Source of the DNA: Pseudomonas sp. H9
GTDB taxonomy: Bacteria > Pseudomonadota > Gammaproteobacteria > Pseudomonadales > Pseudomonadaceae
Assembly: GCF_004353925.1 (NCBI RefSeq)
Contig: NZ_SMOK01000004.1
Span: 62,001-126,000, forward strand
DNA: 64,000 bases
Direction: 5' to 3'
Under the pieces are notes generated by a model. That model was not told the origin of the DNA and ran no database searches. It was given only the letters and a program-made list of their open reading frames with translations. A program made the translations under genes and the position numbers. Shown piece after piece: positions 8,588-20,028 of this stretch. Every line of letters starts with the position of its first letter. Within the stretch, counting starts at the first letter, position 1.

Positions 8588-9916
8588 ATGGCCAAGAAGC
8601 TTTACATCGAAACCCACGGTTGCCAAATGAACGAGTACGACAGCTCGCGCATGGTCGACTTGCTGGGTGAACATCAAGCCCTGGAGGTCACAGCGCGGGC
8701 CGAAGACGCCGACGTGATCCTGCTCAACACCTGCTCGATCCGCGAGCGAGCCCAAGACCGGGTGTACTCCCAGCTGGGCCGCTGGCGTGAACTGAAAGAC
8801 CAGAACCCTGACATGGTGATCGCCGTCGGTGGTTGCGTGGCCAGCCAGGAAGGCGAATCCATCCGTAAGCGTGCGCCGTACGTTGACGTGGTGTTTGGCC
8901 CGCAAACCTTGCACCGCCTGCCGGAAATGATCGATGCCGCACGCACCACCCGCCTGCCTCAGGTGGATGTCTCTTTCCCGGAAATCGAAAAGTTCGACCA
9001 CCTGCCCGAGCCCCGCATCGACGGGCCAACCGCCTATGTCTCGGTCATGGAAGGCTGTAGCAAGTACTGCACCTTCTGTGTGGTGCCGTACACCCGCGGC
9101 GAAGAAGTCAGCCGGCCGTTCGACGATGTCTTGTCTGAAGTCATCCACCTGGCCGAAAACGGCGTGCGTGAAATCACCCTGCTGGGGCAGAACGTCAACG
9201 GCTATCGCGGTCAGACCCACGACGGTCGCCTGGCGGACCTGGCCGAGCTGATCCGCGTGGTAGCTGCCGTCGATGGCATCGACCGTATCCGTTACACCAC
9301 GTCGCACCCGCTGGAATTCTCCGACAGCCTGATCCAGGCCCACGCCGAGGTTCCCGAGCTGGTCAAACACCTGCACTTGCCGGTGCAGTCAGGCTCCGAC
9401 CGCGTGCTGGCAGCCATGAAACGCAACCACACCATCCTTGAGTACAAGTCCAAGCTGCGCAAACTCAAGGCAGCCGTACCGGGTATCTGCATCAGCTCGG
9501 ACTTCATCGTTGGCTTCCCCGGCGAAACCGAGAAAGACTTTGAGCAAACCATGAAGCTGGTTGCCGAGGTTGGCTTCGATTTCTCCTACTCGTTCGTCTA
9601 CAGCCAGCGTCCGGGCACCCCGGCCTCCGACCTGCCCGACGACACCTCGGAAGAGGTGAAAAAGGAGCGGCTCAAAGCCCTGCAGCACCGCCTCGATACC
9701 CAAGGCTTCGAGATCAGCCGACAAATGGTCGGGACGATCCAGCGCATTCTGGTCACCGACTACTCGCGCCGCGACCCCGGCCAACTGCAGGGGCGCACCG
9801 AGAATAACCGTATCGTCAACTTCCGCTGCGACAATCCGAAGCTGATCGGCCAGTTCGTCGATATTCACATCGACGACGCCCGCCCGCATTCGCTGTTCGG
9901 TTCGCTGGCGCAGTAA
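8588..9916 (+). CDS. miaB: tRNA-2-methylthio-N6-dimethylallyladenosine synthase
   Basis: MiaB is a radical-SAM methylthiotransferase that adds the 2-methylthio group to i6A37 in tRNAs reading UNN codons. The 442-residue protein has the three cysteines of the N-terminal cluster (GCQMN, NTCSIRE, GGCVA), the radical-SAM CxxxCxxC in CSKYCTFC near residue 160, and a C-terminal TRAM domain (about 375-440). It is followed by ybeZ, ybeY, corC and lnt on the same strand, a conserved proteobacterial order. Confidence 0.97.
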   Translation: MAKKLYIETHGCQMNEYDSSRMVDLLGEHQALEVTARAEDADVILLNTCSIRERAQDRVYSQLGRWRELKDQNPDMVIAVGGCVASQEGESIRKRAPYVDVVFGPQTLHRLPEMIDAARTTRLPQVDVSFPEIEKFDHLPEPRIDGPTAYVSVMEGCSKYCTFCVVPYTRGEEVSRPFDDVLSEVIHLAENGVREITLLGQNVNGYRGQTHDGRLADLAELIRVVAAVDGIDRIRYTTSHPLEFSDSLIQAHAEVPELVKHLHLPVQSGSDRVLAAMKRNHTILEYKSKLRKLKAAVPGICISSDFIVGFPGETEKDFEQTMKLVAEVGFDFSYSFVYSQRPGTPASDLPDDTSEEVKKERLKALQHRLDTQGFEISRQMVGTIQRILVTDYSRRDPGQLQGRTENNRIVNFRCDNPKLIGQFVDIHIDDARPHSLFGSLAQ

Positions 9917-9925
9917 CCTGTCCTA

Positions 9926-9947
9926 CCGGGCCTGATTACAGGCCCGG
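9926..9947 (+). terminator. Hairpin downstream of miaB
   Basis: A perfect 9-bp GC-rich stem (CCGGGCCTG / CAGGCCCGG) with an ATTA loop starts 10 bp after the miaB stop. It lacks a real T tract, so it may act as a weak terminator or a 3'-end stabiliser between miaB and ybeZ. Confidence 0.5.
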
Positions 9948-10039
9948 CGACCCTTGATCGTTTCAGCGCTTTCGCCCTGCAGCGGCTAGGGTTATCCTTG
10001 AGTCCATCTCCATTGCCGTTGGGCGGCTGAAAAACGACC

Positions 10040-11041
10040 TTGAACGCACCCATAGAACCTCATCGTTTCATCCTCGAACCCTTCGAGGCCCATCGCTTCG
10101 CCAATCTGTGCGGGCAGTTCGACGAGCATTTGCGCTTGATCGAGCAGCGCCTGGCTATCGAAATCCGCAACCGCGGCAATCAGTTCGAATTGATCGGCGA
10201 ACCCAAGCACACCTCCTCTGCCGAGCAACTGCTGCGCCGCCTCTATCGCGAGGCCAAGGCCACCGAGCTGTCGCCGGAAATGGTTCACCTGTTCCTGCAG
10301 GAGTCTGCGGTCGAACAGCTGGAGCATCCAGCCGTCAACGAAGTCAGTGTGTCTCTGCGTACACGCAAGGGCACGATTCGCCCACGCGGGGTGAATCAGC
10401 AGCGTTACGTGAAGGAAGTCCTCGCTAACGACATCAACTTCGGCATTGGCCCGGCGGGTACCGGCAAAACGTACCTGGCAGTGGCCTGTGCAGTCGACGC
10501 CCTGGAGCGTGAGCAGGTGCGCCGCATTCTGCTGGTGCGCCCGGCGGTAGAAGCGGGCGAAAAGCTCGGCTTCCTGCCTGGCGACCTGGCCCAGAAAATC
10601 GACCCGTACCTACGCCCGCTGTACGACGCCTTGTACGAAATGCTCGGCTTCGAGCATGTGGCCAAACTGATCGAGCGCCAGGTCATCGAGATTGCGCCGC
10701 TGGCCTACATGCGCGGTCGCACTCTGAACAATAGCTTCATCATCCTCGATGAGAGCCAGAACACCACGGTCGAACAAATGAAGATGTTCCTGACCCGTAT
10801 CGGTTTCGGCTCCACCGCAGTCATCACCGGCGACATCACTCAGGTCGACCTGCCACGCGGCACCAAATCGGGCCTGTCGCACGTGATTGAAGTGCTCAAA
10901 GACGTGCCAGGCATCAGTTTCACCCACTTCCAGCCCAAAGATGTGGTTCGCCACCCACTGGTGCAACGCATCGTCGAGGCCTACGAGCGCTTTGACAACC
11001 GCCCGCAAGAATCTGGCGAAGGCATTAAACGCGATGCTTGA
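10040..11041 (+). CDS. ybeZ: PhoH-like ATPase YbeZ
   Basis: A 333-residue PhoH-family P-loop protein that works with the endoribonuclease YbeY in rRNA processing. It carries an N-terminal KH-like region, Walker [10 protein letters not shown] near residue 140, and Walker [10 protein letters not shown] near 240, followed by GDITQVDLP. The start is TTG at 10040: the family N terminus [16 protein letters not shown] begins exactly there. The 3' end overlaps ybeY by 8 bp (ATGCTTGA), which suggests translational coupling of the two partners. Confidence 0.92.
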   Translation: MNAPIEPHRFILEPFEAHRFANLCGQFDEHLRLIEQRLAIEIRNRGNQFELIGEPKHTSSAEQLLRRLYREAKATELSPEMVHLFLQESAVEQLEHPAVNEVSVSLRTRKGTIRPRGVNQQRYVKEVLANDINFGIGPAGTGKTYLAVACAVDALEREQVRRILLVRPAVEAGEKLGFLPGDLAQKIDPYLRPLYDALYEMLGFEHVAKLIERQVIEIAPLAYMRGRTLNNSFIILDESQNTTVEQMKMFLTRIGFGSTAVITGDITQVDLPRGTKSGLSHVIEVLKDVPGISFTHFQPKDVVRHPLVQRIVEAYERFDNRPQESGEGIKRDA

Positions 11042-11528
11042 ACTCGATCTACAGCTGGCAAGCGATGCCCCGCACCCACGTGAAGAACAGTTCCGCCAAT
11101 GGTGTGAGCTGGCCCTGCGCCAGCGCACGGCCGATTCGGAAATGACCATCCGCCTGGTGGACGAGGCCGAAGGCCGTGAGCTCAATCACACCTACCGGCA
11201 CAAAGACTACGCCACCAATGTGCTGTCTTTCCCGGCCGACGTCCCCGACGACATGCTCGACATCCCGCTGCTGGGCGACCTGGTGATCTGCATCGCTGTG
11301 GTCGAGCGCGAAGCTGCCGAACAGGGCAAGTCGCTGGAGGCACATTGGGCGCATCTGGTCATTCATGGCTGCCTGCACCTGCTGGGCTACGACCACATCG
11401 ATGACGATGAGGCCGAAGAAATGGAAGCCCTGGAACGAGAATTGCTGGCTGAATTGGGTCATCCGGACCCTTACGCCGACGACGAACACGACACATCCCA
11501 CACTGATATCTGCAAGGATCACGAGTAA
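11034..11528 (+). CDS. ybeY: Endoribonuclease YbeY
   Basis: YbeY is a zinc-dependent endoribonuclease needed for 16S rRNA 3'-end maturation and ribosome quality control. The 164-residue protein contains the metal-binding signature [11 protein letters not shown] (H-x3-H-x5-H) and the preceding conserved NVLSFP segment. The start at 11034 overlaps the end of ybeZ; longer upstream readings in this frame are inside ybeZ and are not credible. The C-terminal tail is acidic and His/Asp-rich ([10 protein letters not shown]), of no known role. Confidence 0.95.
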   Translation: MLELDLQLASDAPHPREEQFRQWCELALRQRTADSEMTIRLVDEAEGRELNHTYRHKDYATNVLSFPADVPDDMLDIPLLGDLVICIAVVEREAAEQGKSLEAHWAHLVIHGCLHLLGYDHIDDDEAEEMEALERELLAELGHPDPYADDEHDTSHTDICKDHE

Positions 11529-11533
11529 CCGCC

Positions 11534-12373
11534 ATGAGCGAAGATCGATCGAGCAACGGGCAAAAGTCCTGGCTGGGCAAACTGACCCAGGCTTTTGCCC
11601 ATGAGCCGAAAAACCGCCAGGAGCTCCTTGAGCTGCTGCGCGAAGCCCATCAGAACAAACTGCTCGACAGCGAGGCGCTGACCATCGTTGAAGGCGCCAT
11701 CCAGGTTGCCGACCTGCAAGTACGCGACATCATGGTCCCGCGCTCGCAAATGATCAGCATCAAGGCCACGCAGTCGCCTCGCGAGTTCCTGCCAGCGGTG
11801 ATCGACGCTGCGCACTCGCGCTACCCGGTAGTCGGCGAAAGCCATGACGATGTGCTGGGTGTGTTGCTGGCCAAAGACCTGCTACCCCTGATCCTCAAAG
11901 AGAACGGCGGCAGTTTCAACATCAAAGACCTGCTGCGCCCGGCCACCTTCGTGCCCGAGTCCAAGCGCCTGAACGTGCTGCTGCGCGAGTTCCGCGCCAA
12001 CCACAACCACATGGCCATCGTCATTGACGAATACGGCGGTGTGGCGGGCCTGGTGACCATCGAAGACGTGCTCGAACAGATCGTCGGCGACATCGAAGAC
12101 GAACACGACGTCGAGGAAGACAGCTACATCAAGCCATTGCCCAGCGGCGACTTCCTGATCAAGGCACTGACGCCAATCGAAAACTTCAACGAGTTCTTCG
12201 ACAGCCAGTTCTCTGACGATGAGTTCGACACGGTTGGCGGCCTGGTCATGAGCGCCTTTGGCCACTTGCCAAAACGTAACGAGACCACCGAAATCGGCCC
12301 TTACCGCTTCCGCATTCTCAATGCCGACAGCCGCCGGATCCACTTGCTGCGACTGACCCCTATCACCCGTTAA
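11534..12373 (+). CDS. corC: CorC-type CBS-domain transporter-associated protein
   Basis: A 279-residue cytosolic protein with two CBS domains (about residues 65-185; MVPRSQMISI and IDEYGGVAGLVTIEDVLEQIVGDI are typical) and a C-terminal CorC_HlyC domain. The family is linked to magnesium and cobalt efflux through CorA or related membrane partners, but the mechanism of the stand-alone form is not settled. It lies 5 bp after ybeY and 8 bp before lnt, within the ybeZ-ybeY-corC-lnt operon. Upstream membrane domain DUF21 is absent, as expected for YbeX/CorC. Confidence 0.92.
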   Translation: MSEDRSSNGQKSWLGKLTQAFAHEPKNRQELLELLREAHQNKLLDSEALTIVEGAIQVADLQVRDIMVPRSQMISIKATQSPREFLPAVIDAAHSRYPVVGESHDDVLGVLLAKDLLPLILKENGGSFNIKDLLRPATFVPESKRLNVLLREFRANHNHMAIVIDEYGGVAGLVTIEDVLEQIVGDIEDEHDVEEDSYIKPLPSGDFLIKALTPIENFNEFFDSQFSDDEFDTVGGLVMSAFGHLPKRNETTEIGPYRFRILNADSRRIHLLRLTPITR

Positions 12374-12381
12374 GGACAACC

Positions 12382-13899
12382 ATGCGCTGGATCACCCGCC
12401 CCGGCTGGCCCGGTAACCTGCTGGCCGTGGCGGCCGGTGCAATCACCACCCTGGCGCTGGCGCCGTTCGACATCTGGCCGCTGGCATTGCTGGCGGCGGG
12501 TTTGTTCTACCTCGGTCTGCGTGAGCTGAGCCCACGCCAGGCGCTGGGCCGAGGCTGGTGTTTCGGCTTCGGCCTGTATGCCGCAGGCACCAGCTGGATC
12601 TACGTCAGCATCAACACCTATGGCGGCGCTACGCCTCTACTGGCAACCGGCCTGTTGGTGGCATTCTTCGCCGCCATTGCCTGGTTCTTTGCCCTGCCTG
12701 CCTGGCTTTGGGCACGCTGGCTGCGGCGCAACGAAGCACCACTGGCCGACGCCTTGTGCTTCGCCGCGCTGTGGGTTGGCCAGGAAGCCTTCCGCGGCTG
12801 GTTCCTCACCGGCTTCCCGTGGTTGTACTCCGGTTACAGTCAACTCGACGGCCCACTTTCCGGCCTGGCCCCGGTTGGTGGCATGTGGCTGATCTCCTTC
12901 TGTATTGCGCTTTGCGCCGCCCTGCTATGCAACTTGCCGCGTCTGCGCGCGCGCAAGCCGTTCCTGGCAGTGGCGATCGTATTGTTGGTCGCGCCCTGGT
13001 TGGTGGGTTTGAGTCTCAAAAACCACGCCTGGACCGAACCTGCCGGTAAGCCGCTGACGGTTGCCGCTCTGCAAGGCAACATCGAGCAGGAACTTAAGTG
13101 GAACCCCGAGCACGTCAATGCCCAACTGGCCTTGTACCGGGACATGAGCTTCAGTTCCAAGCCAGTTGATCTGCTGGTCTGGCCGGAAACAGCGGTTCCT
13201 GTGCTAAAAGAGCAGGCCCAAGGCTATCTGGACATGATGGGCAGCTTCGCCGCCGACCGTCATTCCGCGCTGATCACCGGTGTGCCAGTACGTGAAGTGG
13301 TGCATCAGCAACGTCGCTACTACAACGGCATCACGGTAACCGGCGAAGGCGACGGCACATATCTGAAACAGAAGCTGGTGCCTTTCGGCGAGTACGTCCC
13401 CTTGCAAGACATGCTCCGTGGCCTGATCGCCTTCTTCGACTTGCCGATGTCGGACTTTGCCCGCGGCCCGGCAGACCAGCCCCTGCTGCAGGCCAAGGGA
13501 TATCAGATTGCACCGTATATCTGCTACGAAGTGGTCTATCCGGAATTCGCGGCCAGCCTGGCTGCACGCAGCGACATCCTCCTGACCATCAGCAACGACA
13601 CCTGGTTCGGCACCTCGATCGGCCCGCTGCAACACCTGCAGATGGCCCAGATGCGCGCACTGGAGGCCGGCCGCTGGATGATTCGCGCCACCAACAACGG
13701 CGTCACCGGCCTGATCGATCCATTCGGCCGCATCACCGCGCAGATCCCGCAGTTCGAGCGCGGCATCCTTTACGGTGAAGTGGTACCGATGCAGAAACTC
13801 ACGCCGTACCTGGAGTGGCGCTCCTGGCCGCTGGTGATTGTCTGCGTCCTGCTATTCGGCTGGGCGCTGTTGGCCAGCCGGGTAGCCAAAACCGTCTAG
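12382..13899 (+). CDS. lnt: Apolipoprotein N-acyltransferase
   Basis: Lnt adds the third acyl chain to the N-terminal cysteine of lipoproteins in the inner membrane. The 505-residue protein has about six N-terminal transmembrane helices (to about residue 210), a periplasmic nitrilase-type domain, and a final C-terminal helix. The catalytic triad is visible: Glu in WPETAVP, Lys in KQKLVPFGEYVP, and Cys in YICYEVVYPEF. AAGGA precedes the ATG. Its stop overlaps by 4 bp the stop of the convergent DUF218 gene. Many lipoproteins encoded in this window (LptE, RlpA, the MORN proteins) are probable substrates. Confidence 0.96.
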   Translation: MRWITRPGWPGNLLAVAAGAITTLALAPFDIWPLALLAAGLFYLGLRELSPRQALGRGWCFGFGLYAAGTSWIYVSINTYGGATPLLATGLLVAFFAAIAWFFALPAWLWARWLRRNEAPLADALCFAALWVGQEAFRGWFLTGFPWLYSGYSQLDGPLSGLAPVGGMWLISFCIALCAALLCNLPRLRARKPFLAVAIVLLVAPWLVGLSLKNHAWTEPAGKPLTVAALQGNIEQELKWNPEHVNAQLALYRDMSFSSKPVDLLVWPETAVPVLKEQAQGYLDMMGSFAADRHSALITGVPVREVVHQQRRYYNGITVTGEGDGTYLKQKLVPFGEYVPLQDMLRGLIAFFDLPMSDFARGPADQPLLQAKGYQIAPYICYEVVYPEFAASLAARSDILLTISNDTWFGTSIGPLQHLQMAQMRALEAGRWMIRATNNGVTGLIDPFGRITAQIPQFERGILYGEVVPMQKLTPYLEWRSWPLVIVCVLLFGWALLASRVAKTV

Positions 13900-14654
13900 T
13901 AGAACACCCGGTAACCGAGCAGGCCGACTGCCTCATTGAGCAGTTGGCCGCTCTGCCAGATAGATTTGCTCTCTGGCAGCCAGCCTCCGAACGGCCGGGC
14001 ATGGTCACGCCCCAGAAAGCCCACTGGGGCCGGTACCACGGTAAACCCCGCTTGTTCGAAGCTCCAGCGCGAGCGCGGCATATGCCATGCCTGAGTCACC
14101 ACCACCACGCGCTTGATACCCTCCGGCAGTAAGATCTGAGCACTCATCTGGGCGTTTTCCCAGGTGGTGTGACTGCGCTCTTCCTTCCAGCGCACACTTA
14201 CCCCCAGATCGCGCTGCAGGGCATCGGCCATCAACTGGGCTTCGCTGGGTGGTGTGCCGTAATGCAAGCCACCGGTGGTCAGCAAGGGTAAACCTGAGGC
14301 TTTGGCCAACTGCGCGGCATACCGCATGCGCTCCATGGCCACACCGGTGGGTTGATCAACGGAATCCCAGGCCAGATCACCCCGCTCGCGCCCTGCCCCC
14401 AGAATAACGATGGCGTCAGCCTGTTCAGCAAGGTGCGCCCATTGCTGCTGGCTCAAGGCGGATTCGGTTTCCAGTAAACGCGCACTGCGCTCGACGACAA
14501 TCGGCAGGCTCATCGCCCACAAGCCACCCAGCCCCAGAACAAAGCACAGGGCAGACAGTCGCGGCCAGGAACGACGTAACCACCAGGCTGCTATCAACAG
14601 CAGGAACAACACCCCGGGCGGCAGGATCATTTGTTTGATCAAATAGCGAATGGG
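13896..14654 (-). CDS. DUF218 (YdcF/ElyC/SanA-like) membrane protein
   Basis: A 252-residue protein with two N-terminal transmembrane segments (GVLFLLLIAAWWL and LSALCFVLGLGGLWAM) and a DUF218 domain with IVILGAGR, EAQLMADAL, ERSHTTWENAQMSA and VVTQAWHMPRS. The family includes E. coli ElyC, which affects envelope and peptidoglycan assembly at low temperature, and SanA. The GTG start at 14654 was chosen because AAGGAGG lies 6 bp upstream; the frame is open 15 codons further. It is convergent with lnt. Biochemical activity unknown. Confidence 0.85.
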   Translation of the reverse strand, partial: PIRYLIKQMILPPGVLFLLLIAAWWLRRSWPRLSALCFVLGLGGLWAMSLPIVVERSARLLETESALSQQQWAHLAEQADAIVILGAGRERGDLAWDSVDQPTGVAMERMRYAAQLAKASGLPLLTTGGLHYGTPPSEAQLMADALQRDLGVSVRWKEERSHTTWENAQMSAQILLPEGIKRVVVVTQAWHMPRSRWSFEQAGFTVVPAPVGFLGRDHARPFGGWLPESKSIWQSGQLLNEAVGLLGYRVFY

Positions 14655-14788
14655 CACACGGCACCTCCTTGGAGATGCGCAGCCTAAGAGGATCGACACC
14701 TGGCAACAATAGTCAGATGCCGATCATCTGGTTTCAGGAACATTTCCAAAGAGAGCGCACTCCGCATTGCGCCTGGAAATCCGGACGA

Positions 14789-15103
14789 CTATTTGAACTG
14801 CAGCGCCCTGGATTTTGCCGTGGGGGTGGAGCGCTTCTTGTCCTTGAGCCAGACCACACTGGCCGAAGGTGACGGCTCCGTTAGCTGTGCGCCAGAGCAT
14901 CCATGCCTGCCTTCTGGAAGGGAGTCCAGATAGGCCTTGATTACATCGAATTCAGCGCGGCTAAGGCCACGCAGTTCCAATTCAGCAGGCACTTCATCGC
15001 GCAATCGAACCGAGGTTTTGGCCACTTCCAAGGCCAACCCCAAGCGATCGATCAGGCGTTCGTAAAGCTCCGGTTTTGTTACGTGAAGCTGTGAATCTCC
15101 CAT
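14789..15103 (-). CDS. Hypothetical protein
   Basis: A 104-residue soluble protein with no signal peptide or membrane segment. The first 70 residues are charged and predicted helical (ELYERLIDRLGLALEVAKT); the C-terminal third is basic and Ser/Pro-rich. TGAGGTG lies 6 bp before the ATG, and a protein of similar size and position precedes leuS in other pseudomonads as I recall. No known domain recognised. Divergent from leuS. Confidence 0.65.
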   Translation of the reverse strand: MGDSQLHVTKPELYERLIDRLGLALEVAKTSVRLRDEVPAELELRGLSRAEFDVIKAYLDSLPEGRHGCSGAQLTEPSPSASVVWLKDKKRSTPTAKSRALQFK

Positions 15104-15152
15104 CCGTTCACCTCATTGAAGATAAAATATCTCCCCCCACAAGTGAGCTTAG

Positions 15153-17948
<2,796 letters not shown>

Positions 17949-17955
17949 CAGGAAT

Positions 17956-17982
17956 ACCGGCCCGTCTGAACCGCGGGCCGGT
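17956..17982 (+). terminator. Intercistronic hairpin, leuS-lptE
   Basis: A perfect 9-bp stem (ACCGGCCCG / CGGGCCGGT) with a 9-nt loop begins 8 bp after leuS. It has no T tract, so it more likely trims or stabilises the leuS 3' end, or attenuates, than fully terminates. Confidence 0.45.
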
Positions 17983-18013
17983 GCACAGAATCGGCCCACA
18001 AGGGAGCAACAAG

Positions 18014-18619
18014 ATGATCAAACGCAATCTGCTGGTAATGGGCCTGGCTGTCATGCTCAGCGCCTGCGGTTTCCAGCTGCGTGGTACCGGCAACAGTGAA
18101 CTGAGCATCAAGGAACTGGACGTCAGCGCACGCAACGCCTACGGCGAGACTGTCACCCAACTGCGTCAGGCCCTGAAAAACAGCGGCGTCAATGTACACA
18201 CTGGCGCACCGTACCGACTGGTTCTGACCAACGAAGCCGAATCCCAGCGCGCAGCCACCTACTCCGGCTCCGGCAGCACCGCCGAGTATGAGCTGACCAC
18301 CGTGCTGAGCTACAGCATCAATGGCTTGAACAACACCAACTTGCTGAACGACAAGCTCGAAGTCCGCAAGGTCTACGTCTACGACGGCAACAACATCACC
18401 GGCGGTGACCAGGACGCAGCACAAACCCGCGAGGAAATGCGTCGTGACCTGGTGCAGAGCATGATGGTTCGCCTGCAACTGCTGACCCCAAGCCAGCTCG
18501 ACCAGCTGCAGCAAGAAGCCGATGCCCGTGCCAAGGCTGAAGCTGAAGCCGTAGAAGCCGCTCGTCGCGCTCAAGACGAAACGCCTCAGCAGTCGCCACT
18601 GCAACTGCCGATCAACTGA
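18014..18619 (+). CDS. lptE: LPS-assembly lipoprotein LptE
   Basis: LptE is the outer-membrane lipoprotein that plugs the LptD barrel and completes lipopolysaccharide transport. The 201-residue protein has a lipoprotein signal with lipobox LSAC (Cys19), then GFQLRGTG, the family hallmark. The mature part matches the LptE fold. The C-terminal 45 residues are Ala/Glu/Gln-rich and probably disordered, as in other pseudomonads. The start at 18014 has GGGAGCAACAAG upstream. Essential in most Gram-negatives. Confidence 0.93.
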   Translation: MIKRNLLVMGLAVMLSACGFQLRGTGNSELSIKELDVSARNAYGETVTQLRQALKNSGVNVHTGAPYRLVLTNEAESQRAATYSGSGSTAEYELTTVLSYSINGLNNTNLLNDKLEVRKVYVYDGNNITGGDQDAAQTREEMRRDLVQSMMVRLQLLTPSQLDQLQQEADARAKAEAEAVEAARRAQDETPQQSPLQLPIN

Positions 18620-18627
18620 GCCTGAAC

Positions 18628-18645
18628 GGGGCACTTCGGTGCCCC
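18628..18645 (+). other. UUCG-tetraloop hairpin between lptE and holA
   Basis: GGGGCAC-TTCG-GTGCCCC forms a very stable 7-bp hairpin 10 bp before the holA ATG. There is no T tract. It occupies the place where a ribosome binding site for holA would be expected, so it may limit or couple holA translation. Confidence 0.55.
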
Positions 18646-18655
18646 GCCTGCCCTC

Positions 18656-19693
18656 ATGAAACTCGCCCCCGCCCAACTCAGCAAACACCTGCAAGGCACC
18701 TTGGCGCCGGTCTACGTGATCAGCGGTGATGACCCGCTGCTCTGCCAGGAAGCCGCCGACGCGATCCGCGCTGCTGCACGTCAACAAGGCTTCGACGAGC
18801 GTCAGGTGTTCAGTGCCGACGCCAACTTCGACTGGGGTACCCTGCTCCAGGCTGGCGCCAGTCTGTCTTTGTTCGCTCAACGCCGCCTGCTGGAGTTGCG
18901 CCTGCCATCCGGCAAGCCAGGTGACAAAGGCGCTGCGGCGCTGATCGAATACTGCTCGCGCCCTGCAGAAGACACCCTACTGCTGATCAGCCTGCCCAAG
19001 CTCGATGGCAGTGCGCAGAAAACCAAATGGGGCAAGGCGCTGGTCGAAGGGCAGCACGTCCAATTCGTGCAGATCTGGCCTGTCGATGCCCAGCAACTGC
19101 CGCAATGGATCAACCAACGCCTGACCCAGGCCGGGTTGTCTGCCCAGCGCGATGCAGTCGACCTGATTGCCGCACGCGTTGAGGGAAACCTGCTGGCGGC
19201 TGCTCAGGAGATCGAAAAGCTCAAGCTGTTGGCTGAAGGCAATCAGATCACTGTCGAAACGGTACAAGCGGCCGTAGCTGACAGTGCGCGTTTTGATGTA
19301 TTCGGCCTGGTCGATGCCATTCTCAACGGCGAAGCCGCTCATGCCCTGCGCATGCTGGAAGGCCTGCGTGGCGAAGGGGTTGAACCACCGGTAATTCTCT
19401 GGGCCTTGGCCCGCGAGCTACGTGTACTGGCTGGCCTTGCCCAGCAATTCAGCCAAGGCGTGCCGCTGGACAAAGCCTTCAGCCAGGCCCGACCGCCGGT
19501 CTGGGACAAGCGCAAGCCACTGATGAGCAAGGCCTTGCAACGCCTCTCGGCGCAGCGCTGGAGCCAGCTGCTGCAAGACGCCCAGCGCATCGATGCGCAA
19601 ATCAAAGGCCAGGCTCAGGGCTCGCCCTGGACCAGCCTGGCACGGTTGTCGTTGCTGATGGCTGGGCAGCGGCTGCCATTGCCAGCAGAGTGA
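18656..19693 (+). CDS. holA: DNA polymerase III delta subunit
   Basis: HolA is the clamp-loader wrench that opens the beta sliding clamp in the DnaX complex. The 345-residue product matches the family in length and shows the N-terminal YVISGDDPLLCQEAADAIR motif and a C-terminal helical collar region (VILWALARELRVLAGLA). The ATG at 18656 has no good Shine-Dalgarno sequence and follows a strong hairpin. It is the last gene of the leuS-lptE-holA group; a REP pair follows within 6 bp. Confidence 0.95.
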   Translation: MKLAPAQLSKHLQGTLAPVYVISGDDPLLCQEAADAIRAAARQQGFDERQVFSADANFDWGTLLQAGASLSLFAQRRLLELRLPSGKPGDKGAAALIEYCSRPAEDTLLLISLPKLDGSAQKTKWGKALVEGQHVQFVQIWPVDAQQLPQWINQRLTQAGLSAQRDAVDLIAARVEGNLLAAAQEIEKLKLLAEGNQITVETVQAAVADSARFDVFGLVDAILNGEAAHALRMLEGLRGEGVEPPVILWALARELRVLAGLAQQFSQGVPLDKAFSQARPPVWDKRKPLMSKALQRLSAQRWSQLLQDAQRIDAQIKGQAQGSPWTSLARLSLLMAGQRLPLPAE

Positions 19694-19698
19694 TACCA

Positions 19699-19763
19699 AT
19701 CGCGGGGCAAGCCCGCTCCCACAGAGATTGATCAACACCTGTAGGAGCGGGCTTGCCCCGCGA
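19699..19763. repeat. Paired REP (REPIN-like) inverted repeat
   Basis: Two inverted copies (atcgcggggcaagcccgct and its complement) are separated by about 15 bp, between holA and arfA. One arm ends in the CTCCCACA variant and the other in CTCCTACA. Confidence 0.93.
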
Positions 19764-19811
19764 CAACTTCACCCCTATATTGCCCCCAAACCCGCCAACG
19801 GAGCCCCTGCC

Positions 19812-19967
19812 ATGAGCAAAAAGTCCCGGCCCAACAAGGCCAAATCCATTGTTGCCCAACCCTTGTTCCGCTGCCGCCAGGAACGCCCGGGTAAAGGCAA
19901 AGGCAGCTACCGCCGCGAAGCCTTCCAATCGAGAGATTGGGAGGCTTCTTACTTTTTGGCCGCATAA
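19812..19967 (+). CDS. arfA: Alternative ribosome-rescue factor ArfA
   Basis: A 51-residue protein starting MSKKSRPNKAKSIVAQPLF and continuing FRCRQERPGKGKGSYRR, which I recognise as ArfA. ArfA recruits release factor 2 to ribosomes stalled at mRNA 3' ends when trans-translation fails. The basic middle and the hydrophobic C-terminal tail (DWEASYFLAA) are typical. The coding region contains a terminator-like hairpin (separate entry), so the natural transcript is expected to lack a stop codon and be cleared by tmRNA when that system works. The ATG at 19812 sets the family N terminus. Confidence 0.88.
   Translation: MSKKSRPNKAKSIVAQPLFRCRQERPGKGKGSYRREAFQSRDWEASYFLAA
19917..19958 (+). terminator. 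Terminator-like hairpin inside arfA
   Basis: GAAGCCTTCCAATC and GATTGGGAGGCTTC form a 14-bp stem (one G-T pair) closed by a GAGA tetraloop at 19917-19948, followed by TTACTTTTT. It lies within codons 36-46 of arfA, upstream of the stop at 19965. In E. coli, arfA mRNA is truncated at a comparable internal hairpin by RNase III or termination, making ArfA a tmRNA-controlled backup. Confidence 0.82.
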
Positions 19968-20028
19968 AAGCAAGAATTCGACAGGCATGGTATGGTCGAC
20001 ACCTGAACTGAAATACCTGGACCTGTGC

